A stretch of 64,000 nucleotides of DNA from an uncultured Acidobacteriota bacterium (GTDB taxonomy: Bacteria > Acidobacteriota > Terriglobia > Terriglobales > Acidobacteriaceae). Positions 16,832 to 26,201 of this stretch are shown one piece after another (position 1 is the first letter of the stretch; each line of letters opens with the position of its first letter). The notes under the pieces were generated by a model, which worked only from the letters and a program-made list of their open reading frames with translations, was not told where the DNA came from and did no database searches. The position numbers and the translations under genes are program-made. The stretch lies in assembly GCA_903832055.1 (NCBI GenBank), contig CAILAC010000016.1:558001-622000 (forward strand), given 5' to 3'.

Positions 16832-18055
16832 TTACTTCGGTTGTTCAGCGGGGGCCCCTGGAGCGTCGGCAGCTGGCCGCGCATTGCCCTCAGCAATCCG
16901 GCGATGTAGATCATCATCCCGCTTCTTGTTGAGGGAACTAGCCTTGGCAAACTCTGCTTTGGCCTCTTCCTTTTTGCCGATTGATTGATAGAGCTTTGCC
17001 AGCCTGAAATGCGCCGTCACATTTTCCGGGTCGACGGCAATGGCCTTGTTCAATTCTCGACTCGCGCCTTCGTTATCGCCCGTTTCCATATATACAATTC
17101 CCAGGTCGAGGGGAATCAAAGGTTCTCTGGACTTGAAGCGTGCCGCATTTTCGAGCATTTGACGAGCCAGATCATACTGACTCTGCTGTAAATAGGTGTC
17201 GCCCAGATATACCATCGCCTGATTGTTGCTGGGGTCATTGGAAAGCTCTTGTTTGAACTCCACGATGGCTTCGTCGTACCTCTTCTGCGTCCAGTAGAGA
17301 TAGCCCAGGCCAAAATGCACATTGGGTTCCCTGGGATTGGCCTGGACTGCCGCGCGAAACTGCTGGACCGCTCCGGCATTGTCGCCTTTTTCGTCCAGCG
17401 CCTCGCCGGCGATCATATCTGCCTCAGCCGAGTCAGGATTGATGAGGAGAATCTGCTTGTAGACATCAAGGGTTGGTTCAATCTGTTTGGTCCACAGGTA
17501 GCAGTGCGCGAGAGTCAGGAGCAGAGTCAGATTCTGCTTGTCAGTGGCTGCCGCATCTTTCAGGAAAGGGATTGCTGTGGCATATTCGTGCGCGCCGTAG
17601 TGCGCCATCGCCGCCAGGATCGTCAACCGCTGGTGCTCTGCTAAACCAGTGTGTTCCTTCAGTGCTGATTCAAAAGCTTTGGCTGCTTCTTTAAATTTCT
17701 CTGACTTGAAGAGTGCAAGGCCAAGATTCAATTTGAGCTGAGGAATTGCAGGGTTCAGCGCCTCGGCTTTTTGGTAAAACTTGATAGCCTCAGAATAATT
17801 CTGTTGGCGCGCCTCGAGAAACCCAATATGTGCATACGCCTGGGCATTGCCGGGCTGGGTCTTGACCACGAGCTTCCACTGCGCCTCGGCCTCTGTGATC
17901 TTTCCCTGCTGCTCAAATACCAGGGCAGCTCGTACATTGACCGGCACTTTAGCCGAAGCGGCCGCTGGCGGCTTTGGCTGCTGCGATAAAGCTAACTGAG
18001 CACCTAGAAGCACGAGAACGCAGACGAATGATACGGATTTCACAACCGCCCCCAA
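16832..18055 (-). CDS. Exported TPR-repeat protein
   Basis: 407 residues with a signal peptide (about 1-25, ending near LALSQQ), then about ten tetratricopeptide repeats from residue 45 to 385. Examples are QAYAHIGFLEARQQNYSEAIKFYQKAEALNP and VHFGLGYLYWTQKRYDEAIVEFKQEL. TPRs form a protein-binding solenoid; no catalytic domain is present. It would sit in the periplasm. It lies downstream of the TonB-dependent receptor on the same strand but behind a strong terminator, so it likely has its own promoter. In Acidobacteriota, large TonB-dependent receptors often have TPR genes beside them; the functional link here is not proven. The first codon used is TTG 18055; GTG 18043 is an alternative. Confidence 0.85.
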   Translation of the reverse strand: MGAVVKSVSFVCVLVLLGAQLALSQQPKPPAAASAKVPVNVRAALVFEQQGKITEAEAQWKLVVKTQPGNAQAYAHIGFLEARQQNYSEAIKFYQKAEALNPAIPQLKLNLGLALFKSEKFKEAAKAFESALKEHTGLAEHQRLTILAAMAHYGAHEYATAIPFLKDAAATDKQNLTLLLTLAHCYLWTKQIEPTLDVYKQILLINPDSAEADMIAGEALDEKGDNAGAVQQFRAAVQANPREPNVHFGLGYLYWTQKRYDEAIVEFKQELSNDPSNNQAMVYLGDTYLQQSQYDLARQMLENAARFKSREPLIPLDLGIVYMETGDNEGASRELNKAIAVDPENVTAHFRLAKLYQSIGKKEEAKAEFAKASSLNKKRDDDLHRRIAEGNARPAADAPGAPAEQPK

Positions 18056-18133
18056 ATCAACTCACACTTCAAGAATAGCTTTCTGTGCTGGTTCAAACAA
18101 ATTCGCATCGGTTGGGTAGACCGGGTAGCGGGC

Positions 18134-18171
18134 AAAGAAAAGGGCGCGGCAGGTTTTAGCCTGCCGCGCCC
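18134..18171 (-). terminator. Rho-independent terminator of the TonB-dependent receptor gene
   Basis: A perfect 12-bp GC stem, GGGCGCGGCAGG at 18142-18153 pairing with 18160-18171, has a 6-nt loop. On the minus strand it is followed by TTTTCTTT (18134-18141). It lies 15 bp past the receptor stop codon. Confidence 0.92.
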
Positions 18172-18185
18172 CGGTTGAGGTGGAA

Positions 18186-21100
18186 TTAGAATACGAACTT
18201 GCCACCCAGCTCAAGTACACGAGGATCCCAGGTCGAAGTGGCTTCGCCGAAGCGGTTGCCATTCATCGTGGTTCCGATGCCGTTGAACTCAGTATGGTTG
18301 AAGGTATTGAAGGACTCTGCACGGAACTCGAAGTGGGCCCGCTCGCCGAAGGCGAAGGACTTGTACAGTGAGGTCGTGAAGTTGACGCGGCCAGGACCAA
18401 CAATGGCATCCTTACGGGCGCTACCGAAGCCCTGGTTCGCTCCGCCGTTGTAGGCGGGCGTCGGGGCCTGGAAGATGCTCGTGTCAAACCAGTTGTTGAC
18501 CTTCTTGGAGTACTTCATTTTGCCGGTGATGTCGGGACGAACGGTGTAGCCGCCGCCCAGACCAACTGTATCGTAGCTGATGGACTGCCCGATAACCGCT
18601 GGTGTACCCGCCTCGAAGATCGCCGTTCCCGCAAGCTCCCATCCGCCCAATACCGAGTGGACCAAGCCAGTGCTCTTGGAGAAGATCGGCATCTTGTAGA
18701 TGTAGTTGGCATTGAGGATGTGGCGACGATCAAGAGCGCCGGAACCGCGGTCATACTTCAGGTTCCAGGGGTTGCTTACGCCGTTCAGATCATACGAGGT
18801 CAAATCGATTTCGTGCGACCAGGTGTAGTCGAGTTCGCCCGAAATGCCCCAGCGATTCTGGATGCGAAGGCCAGTCTGGAAGCCGTTGTACTCGCCATTG
18901 GTGGTGTTTTCCTGTTGGGTAATTCCACCAAAGCCCTGGAAAGTGCGGTAGAGGTTACCGTTTGCCAGGTTGGAGTAGGGGCAGCCATTCTCGGTTGCGC
19001 AAGCAGCCTTGTCAGCAGGGCTGTTGTTGTTGCCGTCGCCAGCGTTGCCGCGTGTCTGAAGGTCGGTCGACAGCGGATAAGTATTGATGTTGCGCTGAAT
19101 GTTCTGGTGCCATGCCAGGTTTCCAACGTACTGGATAACCCAGATGACCGACGGAGAGAGTTCGTGCTGGATACCGAGGCTGAACTGAGCCACGGCTGGA
19201 GCCTTGTAGGTCTTGGCCAGACTGGTGATGCCCGACGCGAAGAACGGAGTTGCGGCGGTAAGGCCGGTAACCGTGCTGGTGTGGGGATCGCTGACGTAGA
19301 CATTGCCTGCCGAAGGATTGAAAGCGTACGGCGGGTTGGTGGCTGCGTTGTAGATGTCGTTCCCTTGCAGACGCTCGAAGAAGGTTCCGAAGCCGCCACG
19401 GAGAACAGTCTTGCCGTTTCCGAAGAGGTCATCCGAGAAGCCAATACGAGGCTGATAGGTAGCGTAGTCGTTGGTTACGAGGCCTACTGGGTATCCGTTC
19501 TGTCCAGCAGATCCGATTCCGTTCAGGTAGAACGGCTCGGCGGAACCCTTGGGTGTATAGAAGCCGGGGCCGGTCGAATCCAAGGAGCCATCTGCGTTCC
19601 AGATAGGAGCCTGGGAAGGCAGGTAGAGGCCTGGATCGAAGTTGGCAACAGCATTCGCCCGCTCAAAGGCGTGCGGCAGGGCATCGTAGCGGATACCATA
19701 CTGCAAGCTCAGGCGCGGTGTTACGTGCCAGTTATCCATTGCGTAGATTGAGGTGGTCTGGTTGACATAGTGACGGATCGGTGCCGACTGGAACTCCGAG
19801 TAGCCGCCTGCGATGCCGAGCATGAAGTCAACGAATGCATCGCCGGACTGGTTGCCGATGCCGTAAGCGCCCTGCGCATCGCCAAAGAGAGCCTGGTTCT
19901 TGGTATAGCGGTTATACCCGAGACCAAACTTCATGGCGTGCTTGCCCTTGGTGTAGCTGACGTCGATCTTTGGATCGTAGTCTTCAGCAGCGTTGTGCCA
20001 GGGAGCCGAACCGGTATCCTCTGAAACGTAGTAAGGTCCGCCCCAATTGAAGCCAGGGAGACGTCCGGTACCCTTGTTGTTGAAGTACTTGTTGACATTC
20101 CATCCAGCGGGGTTCATCGCGTTGCTGCTGTTGGTGATGTCAATGATGTTTCCGTCATAGAGCATCGATGCTTCCACCAGCAGGTTAGGCGTGATTTCAC
20201 CAGAGAGACGCAGCGCGGCGCTGTTGGCCGGGTTGCTCAGTGTGCTGGTGATGGTGTTGTAGGAGGCCCAGAGCCAGCCCAGGAATGGAAGCGGATTGCC
20301 CTGAGACACGTTGTCGTGAATGTAGTGGGCCATCAACTGCCACTTGTCATTGAACTTGTGATCAACACGGCCGAGGTCCTCGCGGACGTTGATGGCCGAG
20401 CTTGCCGCCGAGAGCACCTGACCATTGCTGGTCGTTGCCTTGGGGATCACGTTGGTGTTGAGGTACAGGATCGCGTTTGCATCCAGCAATCCGGCAGGGA
20501 TCTGGTTATCGACGAAGTTGCCACCCGGTACGAGACCGAACTGCGCAACCTTTGCAGCCCAGTTCGGATCCTTGAGGTTAGGAACCTTGATCGTGTTGCC
20601 GCTCGCGAATGCGGGAGCAACGTAGTTGACAGGCGAACCAGCCGTGGGACGATCCGCGTTGGGAATCGTGTTCACGATGTTCGGTGACGAACCCTGAATG
20701 ATTTTGCGCCATTCTTCATTCCAGAAGAAGAAGGTCTTCTGCTTGGAAGTGTTGTAGACGTGAGGAATGAAGAGCGGTCCACCGAGGTTGCCGCCGTAGA
20801 TGTTCTGACGGAGTTTGCTGACAGGGCTCTTGGAGCCGAGGAAGCCGTTGTTGAAGAAGTAGTTTGCGTCGAACGCATCGTTACGGGCGAATTCAAAGAG
20901 TTCGCCGTGGAACTTCTGCGTGCCGGACTTGAGGGCCAGCGAGATGGTGGCACCGGAAGAGATACCGTAGTCCGGAGGATAGTTGGATGCGAGCACTTCA
21001 AACTGTGCAACCGCGTCCTGTGAGGGCATGACGTCCATGCCGCCCGCGCCGCCGCGGTCATCCGCTTCGCCGCCGTCGATAAGCCAGATGTTGTGGCTCT

Positions 21101-21665
21101 GACGAAGTCCGTTGACGCTGATCGTGAAGTTGGCAGCGACCGACGTGGGAGTGTTGTTGTCAGGCAGGGCAGAGCTGACGCCCAATCCGAGTGCAGCCAG
21201 CGCCGCAAAGTTGCGGTTTTCGGTTGCGATTTCGTTGACCTGCTCGCCACTGATCAGTGAGCTGACCGTGTTCGAGTCCGTCTGCACCTGAAGCGCATCA
21301 GCCGTGACTGATACTTCGACAGTCTCAGCGCCGATGGTGAGCTTCACGTCCGTCGACAAAGTCTGCGAGACATTCAGCGACAGTCCGTTGGTGGTGGTTG
21401 ACTGGAAGCCCTTTGCCGTTGTCTTCAGGCTGTAGTTGCCGACATTCAGGCCCGGGAATACGAAGCCGCCCGTGGCGCTGCTGGTGCCGTTATAGACGTA
21501 GCCGGTTTCTGTTTGCGTCAGCACAAGCTTTGCGCCTGGGACTGCTGCTCCGGTCTGGTCTGTGACTGTACCGATGATCTCGGAATTCTGCTGCGCTATT
21601 GCTGCAACGCATGCGAATAACAGGAACATCGGCACGATGAGAAATTTAAATCTCGTGAGTCTCAT
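18186..21665 (-). CDS. Oar-like TonB-dependent receptor with carboxypeptidase-regulatory domain
   Basis: 1159 residues from ATG 21665. This start is chosen over the frame's upstream limit (21767) because an AAGGAAGG ribosome-binding site lies just before it and a clean signal peptide follows (FLIVPMFLLFACVAAIAQQ). An Ig-like CarboxypepD_reg domain comes next (about 25-110, EIIGTVTDQTGAAVPGAKLVLTQTETGYVY). Then come a plug domain (about 115-240, including FTISVNGLRQSHNIWLIDGG) and a large beta-barrel ending in FRAESFNTFNHTEFNG and a C-terminal aromatic (LGGKFVF). This acidobacterial outer-membrane family is thought to take up large or complex substrates, often glycans or peptides; the ligand cannot be told. 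No substrate-specific enzymes are adjacent. Confidence 0.93.
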   Translation of the reverse strand: MRLTRFKFLIVPMFLLFACVAAIAQQNSEIIGTVTDQTGAAVPGAKLVLTQTETGYVYNGTSSATGGFVFPGLNVGNYSLKTTAKGFQSTTTNGLSLNVSQTLSTDVKLTIGAETVEVSVTADALQVQTDSNTVSSLISGEQVNEIATENRNFAALAALGLGVSSALPDNNTPTSVAANFTISVNGLRQSHNIWLIDGGEADDRGGAGGMDVMPSQDAVAQFEVLASNYPPDYGISSGATISLALKSGTQKFHGELFEFARNDAFDANYFFNNGFLGSKSPVSKLRQNIYGGNLGGPLFIPHVYNTSKQKTFFFWNEEWRKIIQGSSPNIVNTIPNADRPTAGSPVNYVAPAFASGNTIKVPNLKDPNWAAKVAQFGLVPGGNFVDNQIPAGLLDANAILYLNTNVIPKATTSNGQVLSAASSAINVREDLGRVDHKFNDKWQLMAHYIHDNVSQGNPLPFLGWLWASYNTITSTLSNPANSAALRLSGEITPNLLVEASMLYDGNIIDITNSSNAMNPAGWNVNKYFNNKGTGRLPGFNWGGPYYVSEDTGSAPWHNAAEDYDPKIDVSYTKGKHAMKFGLGYNRYTKNQALFGDAQGAYGIGNQSGDAFVDFMLGIAGGYSEFQSAPIRHYVNQTTSIYAMDNWHVTPRLSLQYGIRYDALPHAFERANAVANFDPGLYLPSQAPIWNADGSLDSTGPGFYTPKGSAEPFYLNGIGSAGQNGYPVGLVTNDYATYQPRIGFSDDLFGNGKTVLRGGFGTFFERLQGNDIYNAATNPPYAFNPSAGNVYVSDPHTSTVTGLTAATPFFASGITSLAKTYKAPAVAQFSLGIQHELSPSVIWVIQYVGNLAWHQNIQRNINTYPLSTDLQTRGNAGDGNNNSPADKAACATENGCPYSNLANGNLYRTFQGFGGITQQENTTNGEYNGFQTGLRIQNRWGISGELDYTWSHEIDLTSYDLNGVSNPWNLKYDRGSGALDRRHILNANYIYKMPIFSKSTGLVHSVLGGWELAGTAIFEAGTPAVIGQSISYDTVGLGGGYTVRPDITGKMKYSKKVNNWFDTSIFQAPTPAYNGGANQGFGSARKDAIVGPGRVNFTTSLYKSFAFGERAHFEFRAESFNTFNHTEFNGIGTTMNGNRFGEATSTWDPRVLELGGKFVF

Positions 21666-22811
21666 GTGACCTTCCTTTTCAAATTGGTTCTGTTTCGTTT
21701 GGTTATTGCGTGTTATGTGCTTCGACCGTATTTCTGGAATGAAGCCGTTATGAATGCTGATGCACATGTTTCGGTCGAAAGCTGAGCCTTTTGATAGCGC
21801 CCTTTACACCCATTAAAAGCATCCCCTGATCCGGCCTTGAATACCAATCCGTGCGGGGCATCGACTGCTGATTGCAACTCCGGTTGTTGATTCCGGTCCT
21901 AAAAAGCTCCGTTTGACAGTTTCCGCCTAGGTGAAGCGATTTACTTGAGTGCGCAAAAAACTGGACGCACTATCGCCTAAGCATTCAAGCCCTGCGACGC
22001 GCCCCTTGTCAAGGGTAAAATTTGCGCTGACCCCAGTTCACTACCTCCGACTCAGCAACTGTTTGAGTGCGCGGGATTTAGCCATCCCATGCAATTTTGT
22101 TGAACCAGGCTGGTGCTTCCCAGTCGGCTTGATGAGTGGTTCGCTCCATTTGCACGGCCCTTGCCATCCCGGTTATGCGTTTGACTTCGGGTGCAATGAA
22201 ACGCCGACCCTCGGTTAATCGTTTAAGCAGAGGCTCCAAGCTGCTGCACGTAGCGCGCCGTATGGCATTAAATGCCGCCAGCACAGCGTTTGTCAAGACG
22301 CCTCCTAACCTCTAATTCTGTGCGGTTCGAAGCGCACAAATGTAACTGTTTTCTCGCTGAATCGCCTTCCAGATCGCGACTTGGCTCCAATCCCGGCGTT
22401 TGGCGAGGAACTTGCAGAAAATCTCTGAAGTCGAACAGGCCGCTACGCCAACTGCCACCCTGAGGCAACTGGCAATGATGCCGGCAGAAAATGCAAACGA
22501 TTACAAAAATTTGTTTGATTCCGAATAGCAAATGAAGTGCTATTGGAAATTGCGACATGGAGACAAAAATCAATGTTGATCCTCTCATATAGATACGGTT
22601 CTCTTACGGTTCTCGACGAGCGGCTTCAGATCGGTCTCAGGGCAGAGGAACTTCGACGTGCGCTTATTTTGGCTGGGCTGACGTAGTCCATATAAGTGGG
22701 GCGCGCCAGGTTGGGCCGAGTAAACATGGCCGCGAGAAAAAGTCCCCCTCAGCAGGCACCAATTGGGATATAACTGACGTGTTTTGTGATTGAACCTATT
22801 TGAGGAGGCCT
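21666..22811. other. 1.1-kb region without a supportable gene
   Basis: This stretch separates the receptor gene (minus) from the peroxidase cluster (plus) and must hold both promoters. Several short frames exist on both strands (60-106 codons), but none carries a recognisable domain or a convincing ribosome-binding site. It is more AT-rich than its surroundings and may include decayed sequence. I see no terminal inverted repeats or transposase motif that would support a mobile element. Confidence 0.5.
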
Positions 22812-23408
22812 ATGAGCAACATCAATGGCAAAGTCTATGCCATGAACGCCATTACGCCGATGAAGCCGTGGAAGACCTGGATACTCAGGCTGATTTTTTT
22901 TGTACTTGGGCACGTGAAATCGCTTCAGCAGGACTTGATCAATCTGTCATTCATCGAATTTGCCCGGTGGGTGGTCGTGCCGCGTGGCGGTTTTCCTCAA
23001 CTTGGCAATGGGCAGGAACCGGAAAAACTCACCTACGACTACCTGCTCTTCTTCAGCAACTTCAACGGCACGTGGAACCAATATATTGATGCGTTTTCCG
23101 CTGTCCTTTTCAAGGGACTTGACCTGATCTGGAAGTGGAGCGAAAAATTTCCCGGCTCGGTGCCCGTGACTATTTTCAAGGAATATATCGGACGGGTGCA
23201 GTTCGATACGGACTACTACTTCACCGCATATCCTCACGCGACCGCAAATGACCTCAAAGCTGCCCATTCCGTTCAGGCTTCCTTCGACGATCTGCGATCG
23301 CGGGCGGCAAATCTGAGTGGACCGGAATTTGCCGATGCCTACTTGAATTTTGTGCTGCAAGTGCAGCCTTATCTGGGCGAAACCGGGGAAGCGCCGGTGG
23401 TCTTTTAA
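22812..23408 (+). CDS. Unrecognised protein encoded with DyP peroxidase; paralogue of the next gene
   Basis: 198 residues from ATG 22812, preceded by a GAGGAGG site. It opens with NGKVYAMNAITPM, then a hydrophobic stretch (about 25-38, WILRLIFFVLGHV) that could be a membrane-associated helix, then FIEFARWVVVPRG, YLLFFSNFNGTWNQYID and LDLIWKWSEKFPGS. The same pattern recurs in the next protein: GKVYGLTILSPI, HLARLVVMDDVVF, YLIFESNCDAGPDGSID, LDAIWSHCVGYPGA. The two are therefore homologous and probably arose by duplication. I do not recognise a named family with certainty. The 11-bp gap to the next gene, and that gene's overlap with the peroxidase, suggest one transcript and a joint function. 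Confidence 0.75.
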   Translation: MSNINGKVYAMNAITPMKPWKTWILRLIFFVLGHVKSLQQDLINLSFIEFARWVVVPRGGFPQLGNGQEPEKLTYDYLLFFSNFNGTWNQYIDAFSAVLFKGLDLIWKWSEKFPGSVPVTIFKEYIGRVQFDTDYYFTAYPHATANDLKAAHSVQASFDDLRSRAANLSGPEFADAYLNFVLQVQPYLGETGEAPVVF

Positions 23409-23419
23409 GGAAACGAGCG

Positions 23420-24064
23420 ATGCCAAACAACAGTGGAAAAGTGTATGGGCTGACGATTTTATCGCCCATCATCAATGATGACCGGGCAACACCGTCGCAC
23501 GATTTGCAGATTCGCAGCTACCTTGCGGGCCTGTCAACGGGGCAGGATAGCCCATTTGCACTGGCACCGGGTACGCATCTGGCCCGCCTGGTCGTGATGG
23601 ACGACGTGGTTTTCGTGGGCGCGCCGGCGGTCGAGGAGCATCTCAATTCGAAATACCTGATCTTTGAATCGAATTGCGACGCTGGCCCGGATGGCAGCAT
23701 TGACGGCTACCTCAATGGGCTGGCGGAGCATGCAGCGGAGCATCTGGATGCGATTTGGAGCCATTGCGTCGGGTATCCAGGCGCGGCTGACCGCGCGGCC
23801 TTTATCCGCTATATGAAAGCCTGCCAGTTGGAAACGACCTTCTTCTTTGCCGCGATCAACGACAAGTCTGTGCCTGAGACACTGCGCGCGCTGCAGACGC
23901 AAAGAGCAGTTGCAGACTTCATCGAAAGCCATCAGGGCGTTGAGCCGGAGAAACTGCGAGCGGAGTTCCTGAAATTGGTGTCTGCTCTGGATGCAGCCCC
24001 TCTGCCAACGGTGGCGTCTGCGATTGTAAGCCGTGATATCAAGATAGGTGGCCGCAATGAGTAA
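23420..24064 (+). CDS. Unrecognised protein encoded with DyP peroxidase; second paralogue
   Basis: 214 residues. It shares its layout with the preceding protein: GKVYGLTILSPI near the start, a core strand HLARLVVMDDVVFVGAPA, YLIFESNCDAGPDGSIDGYL, then LDAIWSHCVGYPGA and a helical C-terminal half. It lacks the hydrophobic helix of its paralogue. It looks cytosolic: no signal peptide or membrane span. The strand-rich core might be ferredoxin-like, as in DyP and chlorite-dismutase relatives, but that is a guess. An AAGGAAACGAGCG stretch precedes the ATG. Its end overlaps the peroxidase start by 8 bp, so co-translation with the enzyme is likely. It may assist haem loading, regulation or membrane recruitment of the peroxidase; none of this is shown. 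Confidence 0.75.
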   Translation: MPNNSGKVYGLTILSPIINDDRATPSHDLQIRSYLAGLSTGQDSPFALAPGTHLARLVVMDDVVFVGAPAVEEHLNSKYLIFESNCDAGPDGSIDGYLNGLAEHAAEHLDAIWSHCVGYPGAADRAAFIRYMKACQLETTFFFAAINDKSVPETLRALQTQRAVADFIESHQGVEPEKLRAEFLKLVSALDAAPLPTVASAIVSRDIKIGGRNE

Positions 24065-25442
24065 GCTGAACGAAACAGACATCCAGGGCTTTGTGCTGCG
24101 CGGTTACAATCTGCCATTTGGCCGCTACATCTTCATCCACTTCAAAAACCCTGACCGTGCGGTCGTGCTGATCAGCAAGCTTCTACCCATGATTACGACC
24201 GGGCAACGATGGGATAACGGCAAGCCGCCGAGCACCGTGAACATCGCGTTTACCCATCGAGGTTTGGCGGCGTTGGCACTGCCAGATGCCACACTTTTGA
24301 GCTTTCCGGTCGAGTTTCAACAGGGAATGAAGAAGCGTGCGGAGATTCTGGGGGACACTGGTCGGAACGCACCGGAGCGCTGGGATGCGGTCTGGCATGG
24401 GGACGAAGTGCACGCCTGGCTTGGGATCAATGGGCTGACGGCCGAGGCGCTCGAGACATGCTGCTCCCAGGTGCGCGCGCTCTTTGCGGAGACAGGCGGC
24501 GCGATAGAGCTGGCGGCGCAGGATGCCGTCTCCAATATGGTCAACGGGCAGCAGACCGGCAAAGAGCACTTTGGCTATACCGATGGATTTGGGAATCCGG
24601 ATTATCTCGGCATCGAGCGAAATTCGCAACCCGGCCATGGCAAGCAATTGCCCGATGGCAGTTGGGCACCCCTGGCAACCGGGGAGTTACTGCTTGGCTA
24701 CGCAGATGAGGCGGGGGAACTTCCCATTGCGCCGATTCCGCATATCCTCGCCAGCAACGGAACCTTCATGGTCTACCGGAAATTGCACCAGAACGTTGCA
24801 ACCTTCCGCAAATTTCTTGATGAGCAGTCCGCCAACTACGGCGGAGGCCGCGAGAAGTTAGCAGCCAAGCTCATTGGGCGATGGCGCGATGGAACGCCGC
24901 TTGAACTGGCACCTGATGCCCCTGACCAATCCATCGTGAAAGACCCTACCCGCAACACCAACTTCACGTATGGGGCAGATGGGGCAGGAACACGCTGTCC
25001 GATTGGCGCGCACATGCGACGTGCGCATCCGCGCGATGCGTTTGGCTTCAACGGTAAGCTGATTGACCGTAGACGCATCACGCGACGTGGGCAAACCTAC
25101 GGACGCTTTGTGCCGGAAGGCGAGTCGGCCTCCGATGCTGAAGACCGCGGCGTAGTTTTCATGGTGCTCAACGCCAACATTTCGCGGCAATTTGAGTTTG
25201 TACAGCAGCAGTGGATTGAGTATGGCAACGACGCAAAGCAGGGAAACGATAAAGATCCCCTGATTGGCAATCACGGTGGCCATGGAAAATTCGTCGTGCA
25301 GGGAGATCGCAGCGCAAGCAATCCGCCGTTGATCTGCGGGCATCTTCCCAACTTTGTCGAACTCCGCGGCGGCGATTATTTCTTCATTCCCAGCATTACG
25401 GCACTGGGGATGATTGCGATGAAACTAGTAGATCCCCGATAA
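24057..25442 (+). CDS. DyP-type haem peroxidase
   Basis: 461 residues from ATG 24057. Diagnostic motifs are GYTDG (173-177, with distal Asp176), TRCPIGAHMRRAHPRD with the proximal haem His at 319 (His324 is also present), and RRRITRRGQTYG with the distal Arg. There is no Tat or Sec signal, so it is probably cytosolic or loaded into a shell. The length is at the long end of the family. DyP enzymes use hydrogen peroxide to oxidise dyes, phenolics and other substrates. The gene overlaps the preceding small-protein gene by 8 bp and ends the three-gene cassette. No encapsulin gene is nearby. Confidence 0.93.
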   Translation: MSKLNETDIQGFVLRGYNLPFGRYIFIHFKNPDRAVVLISKLLPMITTGQRWDNGKPPSTVNIAFTHRGLAALALPDATLLSFPVEFQQGMKKRAEILGDTGRNAPERWDAVWHGDEVHAWLGINGLTAEALETCCSQVRALFAETGGAIELAAQDAVSNMVNGQQTGKEHFGYTDGFGNPDYLGIERNSQPGHGKQLPDGSWAPLATGELLLGYADEAGELPIAPIPHILASNGTFMVYRKLHQNVATFRKFLDEQSANYGGGREKLAAKLIGRWRDGTPLELAPDAPDQSIVKDPTRNTNFTYGADGAGTRCPIGAHMRRAHPRDAFGFNGKLIDRRRITRRGQTYGRFVPEGESASDAEDRGVVFMVLNANISRQFEFVQQQWIEYGNDAKQGNDKDPLIGNHGGHGKFVVQGDRSASNPPLICGHLPNFVELRGGDYFFIPSITALGMIAMKLVDPR

Positions 25443-25700
25443 AGAACGAGCAGCCAGGGTTTGGACCCATCGGTCGGCTTTAACGATGAGGTCCGAACCG
25501 TAGAGGACAGTCTTGTCGGGCCTTGCGCTCACCCAAACGATATTGAATCTCACTTCGGCGGGCATTCCCGGGTAGGCACCACTCCGGGTTCCGAGTTTCA
25601 TGGCACCTTCTGCCTGCGACCAGATCGTGGCTCCTAGGCGCTGCTGCCCTGGAAATGCCGATCGAGTTAATGAAGAGAACCCGCTCGGAATTGAAGGCGC
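25425..25700 (-). pseudogene. Relic of a GH31 alpha-glycosidase C-terminal (DUF5110-like) region
   Basis: On the minus strand the translation reads ATIWSQAEGAMKLGTRSGAYPGM, then FNIVWV, then KTVLYGSDLIVKA. This resembles the C-terminal beta domain of GH31 glucosidases and xylosidases, whose pattern is roughly L-x-I-G-x-R-x-G-S-F-P-G-M followed by R-x-F-x-I-V-x-V. The catalytic TIM barrel is missing: upstream sequence on this strand carries nothing further of the family, and the frame soon runs into the DUF1003-like gene. The fragment overlaps the last 18 bp of the peroxidase gene. It is probably the stump of a deleted gene. Confidence 0.5.
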
Positions 25701-25748
25701 AAATACGAGTACTCTGGAACCGACCGATTGAATGAGATGAGGCCAGGC

Positions 25749-26201
25749 ATGACAAAAGAAAACCACCTGACGCACAGAGTAGAGATGGCTACGGAGACAA
25801 AGGAGGCGGAATCTCCAAAAGCTCACGCCTCTGGGCTGAACCGGCTGGCGCTCTGGATTACCCAGAAGGTCGGAACGCCTATATTTTTTCTGGGCATTTT
25901 CACCTGGACACTCATCTGGTTGCTGTGGAACATGTTTGCCCCCAGATTTTTGCGCTTCGATCCATTCCCTGGATTTGTGTTGTGGCTCTTCATTTCAAAC
26001 ATGGTTCAGCTCTTCCTGATGCCGCTGATCATGATCGGTCAGAATTTGCAGGGAAGAGGGGCGGAGGAGCGCGCGAAAAACGACTACAAGATCAATCTGA
26101 AAGCGGAAAAGGAAATCAAGCAGATCCAGACTCAACTGGCGATGATTCTTGAGCGCCTTGACGCAAAAGAGACCGGGACAAGCGAGCAAATCGCCCCATA
26201 G
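25749..26201 (+). CDS. DUF1003-like membrane protein
   Basis: About 150 residues. Two membrane segments lie near residues 39-58 (GTPIFFLGIFTWTLIWLLWN) and 72-93 (GFVLWLFISNMVQLFLMPLIMI). They flank the short conserved FDPFPGF, and are followed by GQNLQGRGAEERAKNDYKIN and a charged coiled coil (about 110-140). This is the DUF1003 plan, a small inner-membrane family of unknown function. The start is uncertain: ATG 25749 is used, while ATG 25737 and ATG 25785 are in frame. The gene lies upstream of the sigma-factor operon on the same strand, with about 170 bp between, so co-transcription is possible but not evident. Confidence 0.75.
   Translation: MTKENHLTHRVEMATETKEAESPKAHASGLNRLALWITQKVGTPIFFLGIFTWTLIWLLWNMFAPRFLRFDPFPGFVLWLFISNMVQLFLMPLIMIGQNLQGRGAEERAKNDYKINLKAEKEIKQIQTQLAMILERLDAKETGTSEQIAP

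Noticed and set aside
21949-22588. Several short frames (63-106 codons) that might be transposase or protein relics
   Set aside because: No transposase motif, terminal repeats or target duplication could be seen, so a mobile element is not supported.
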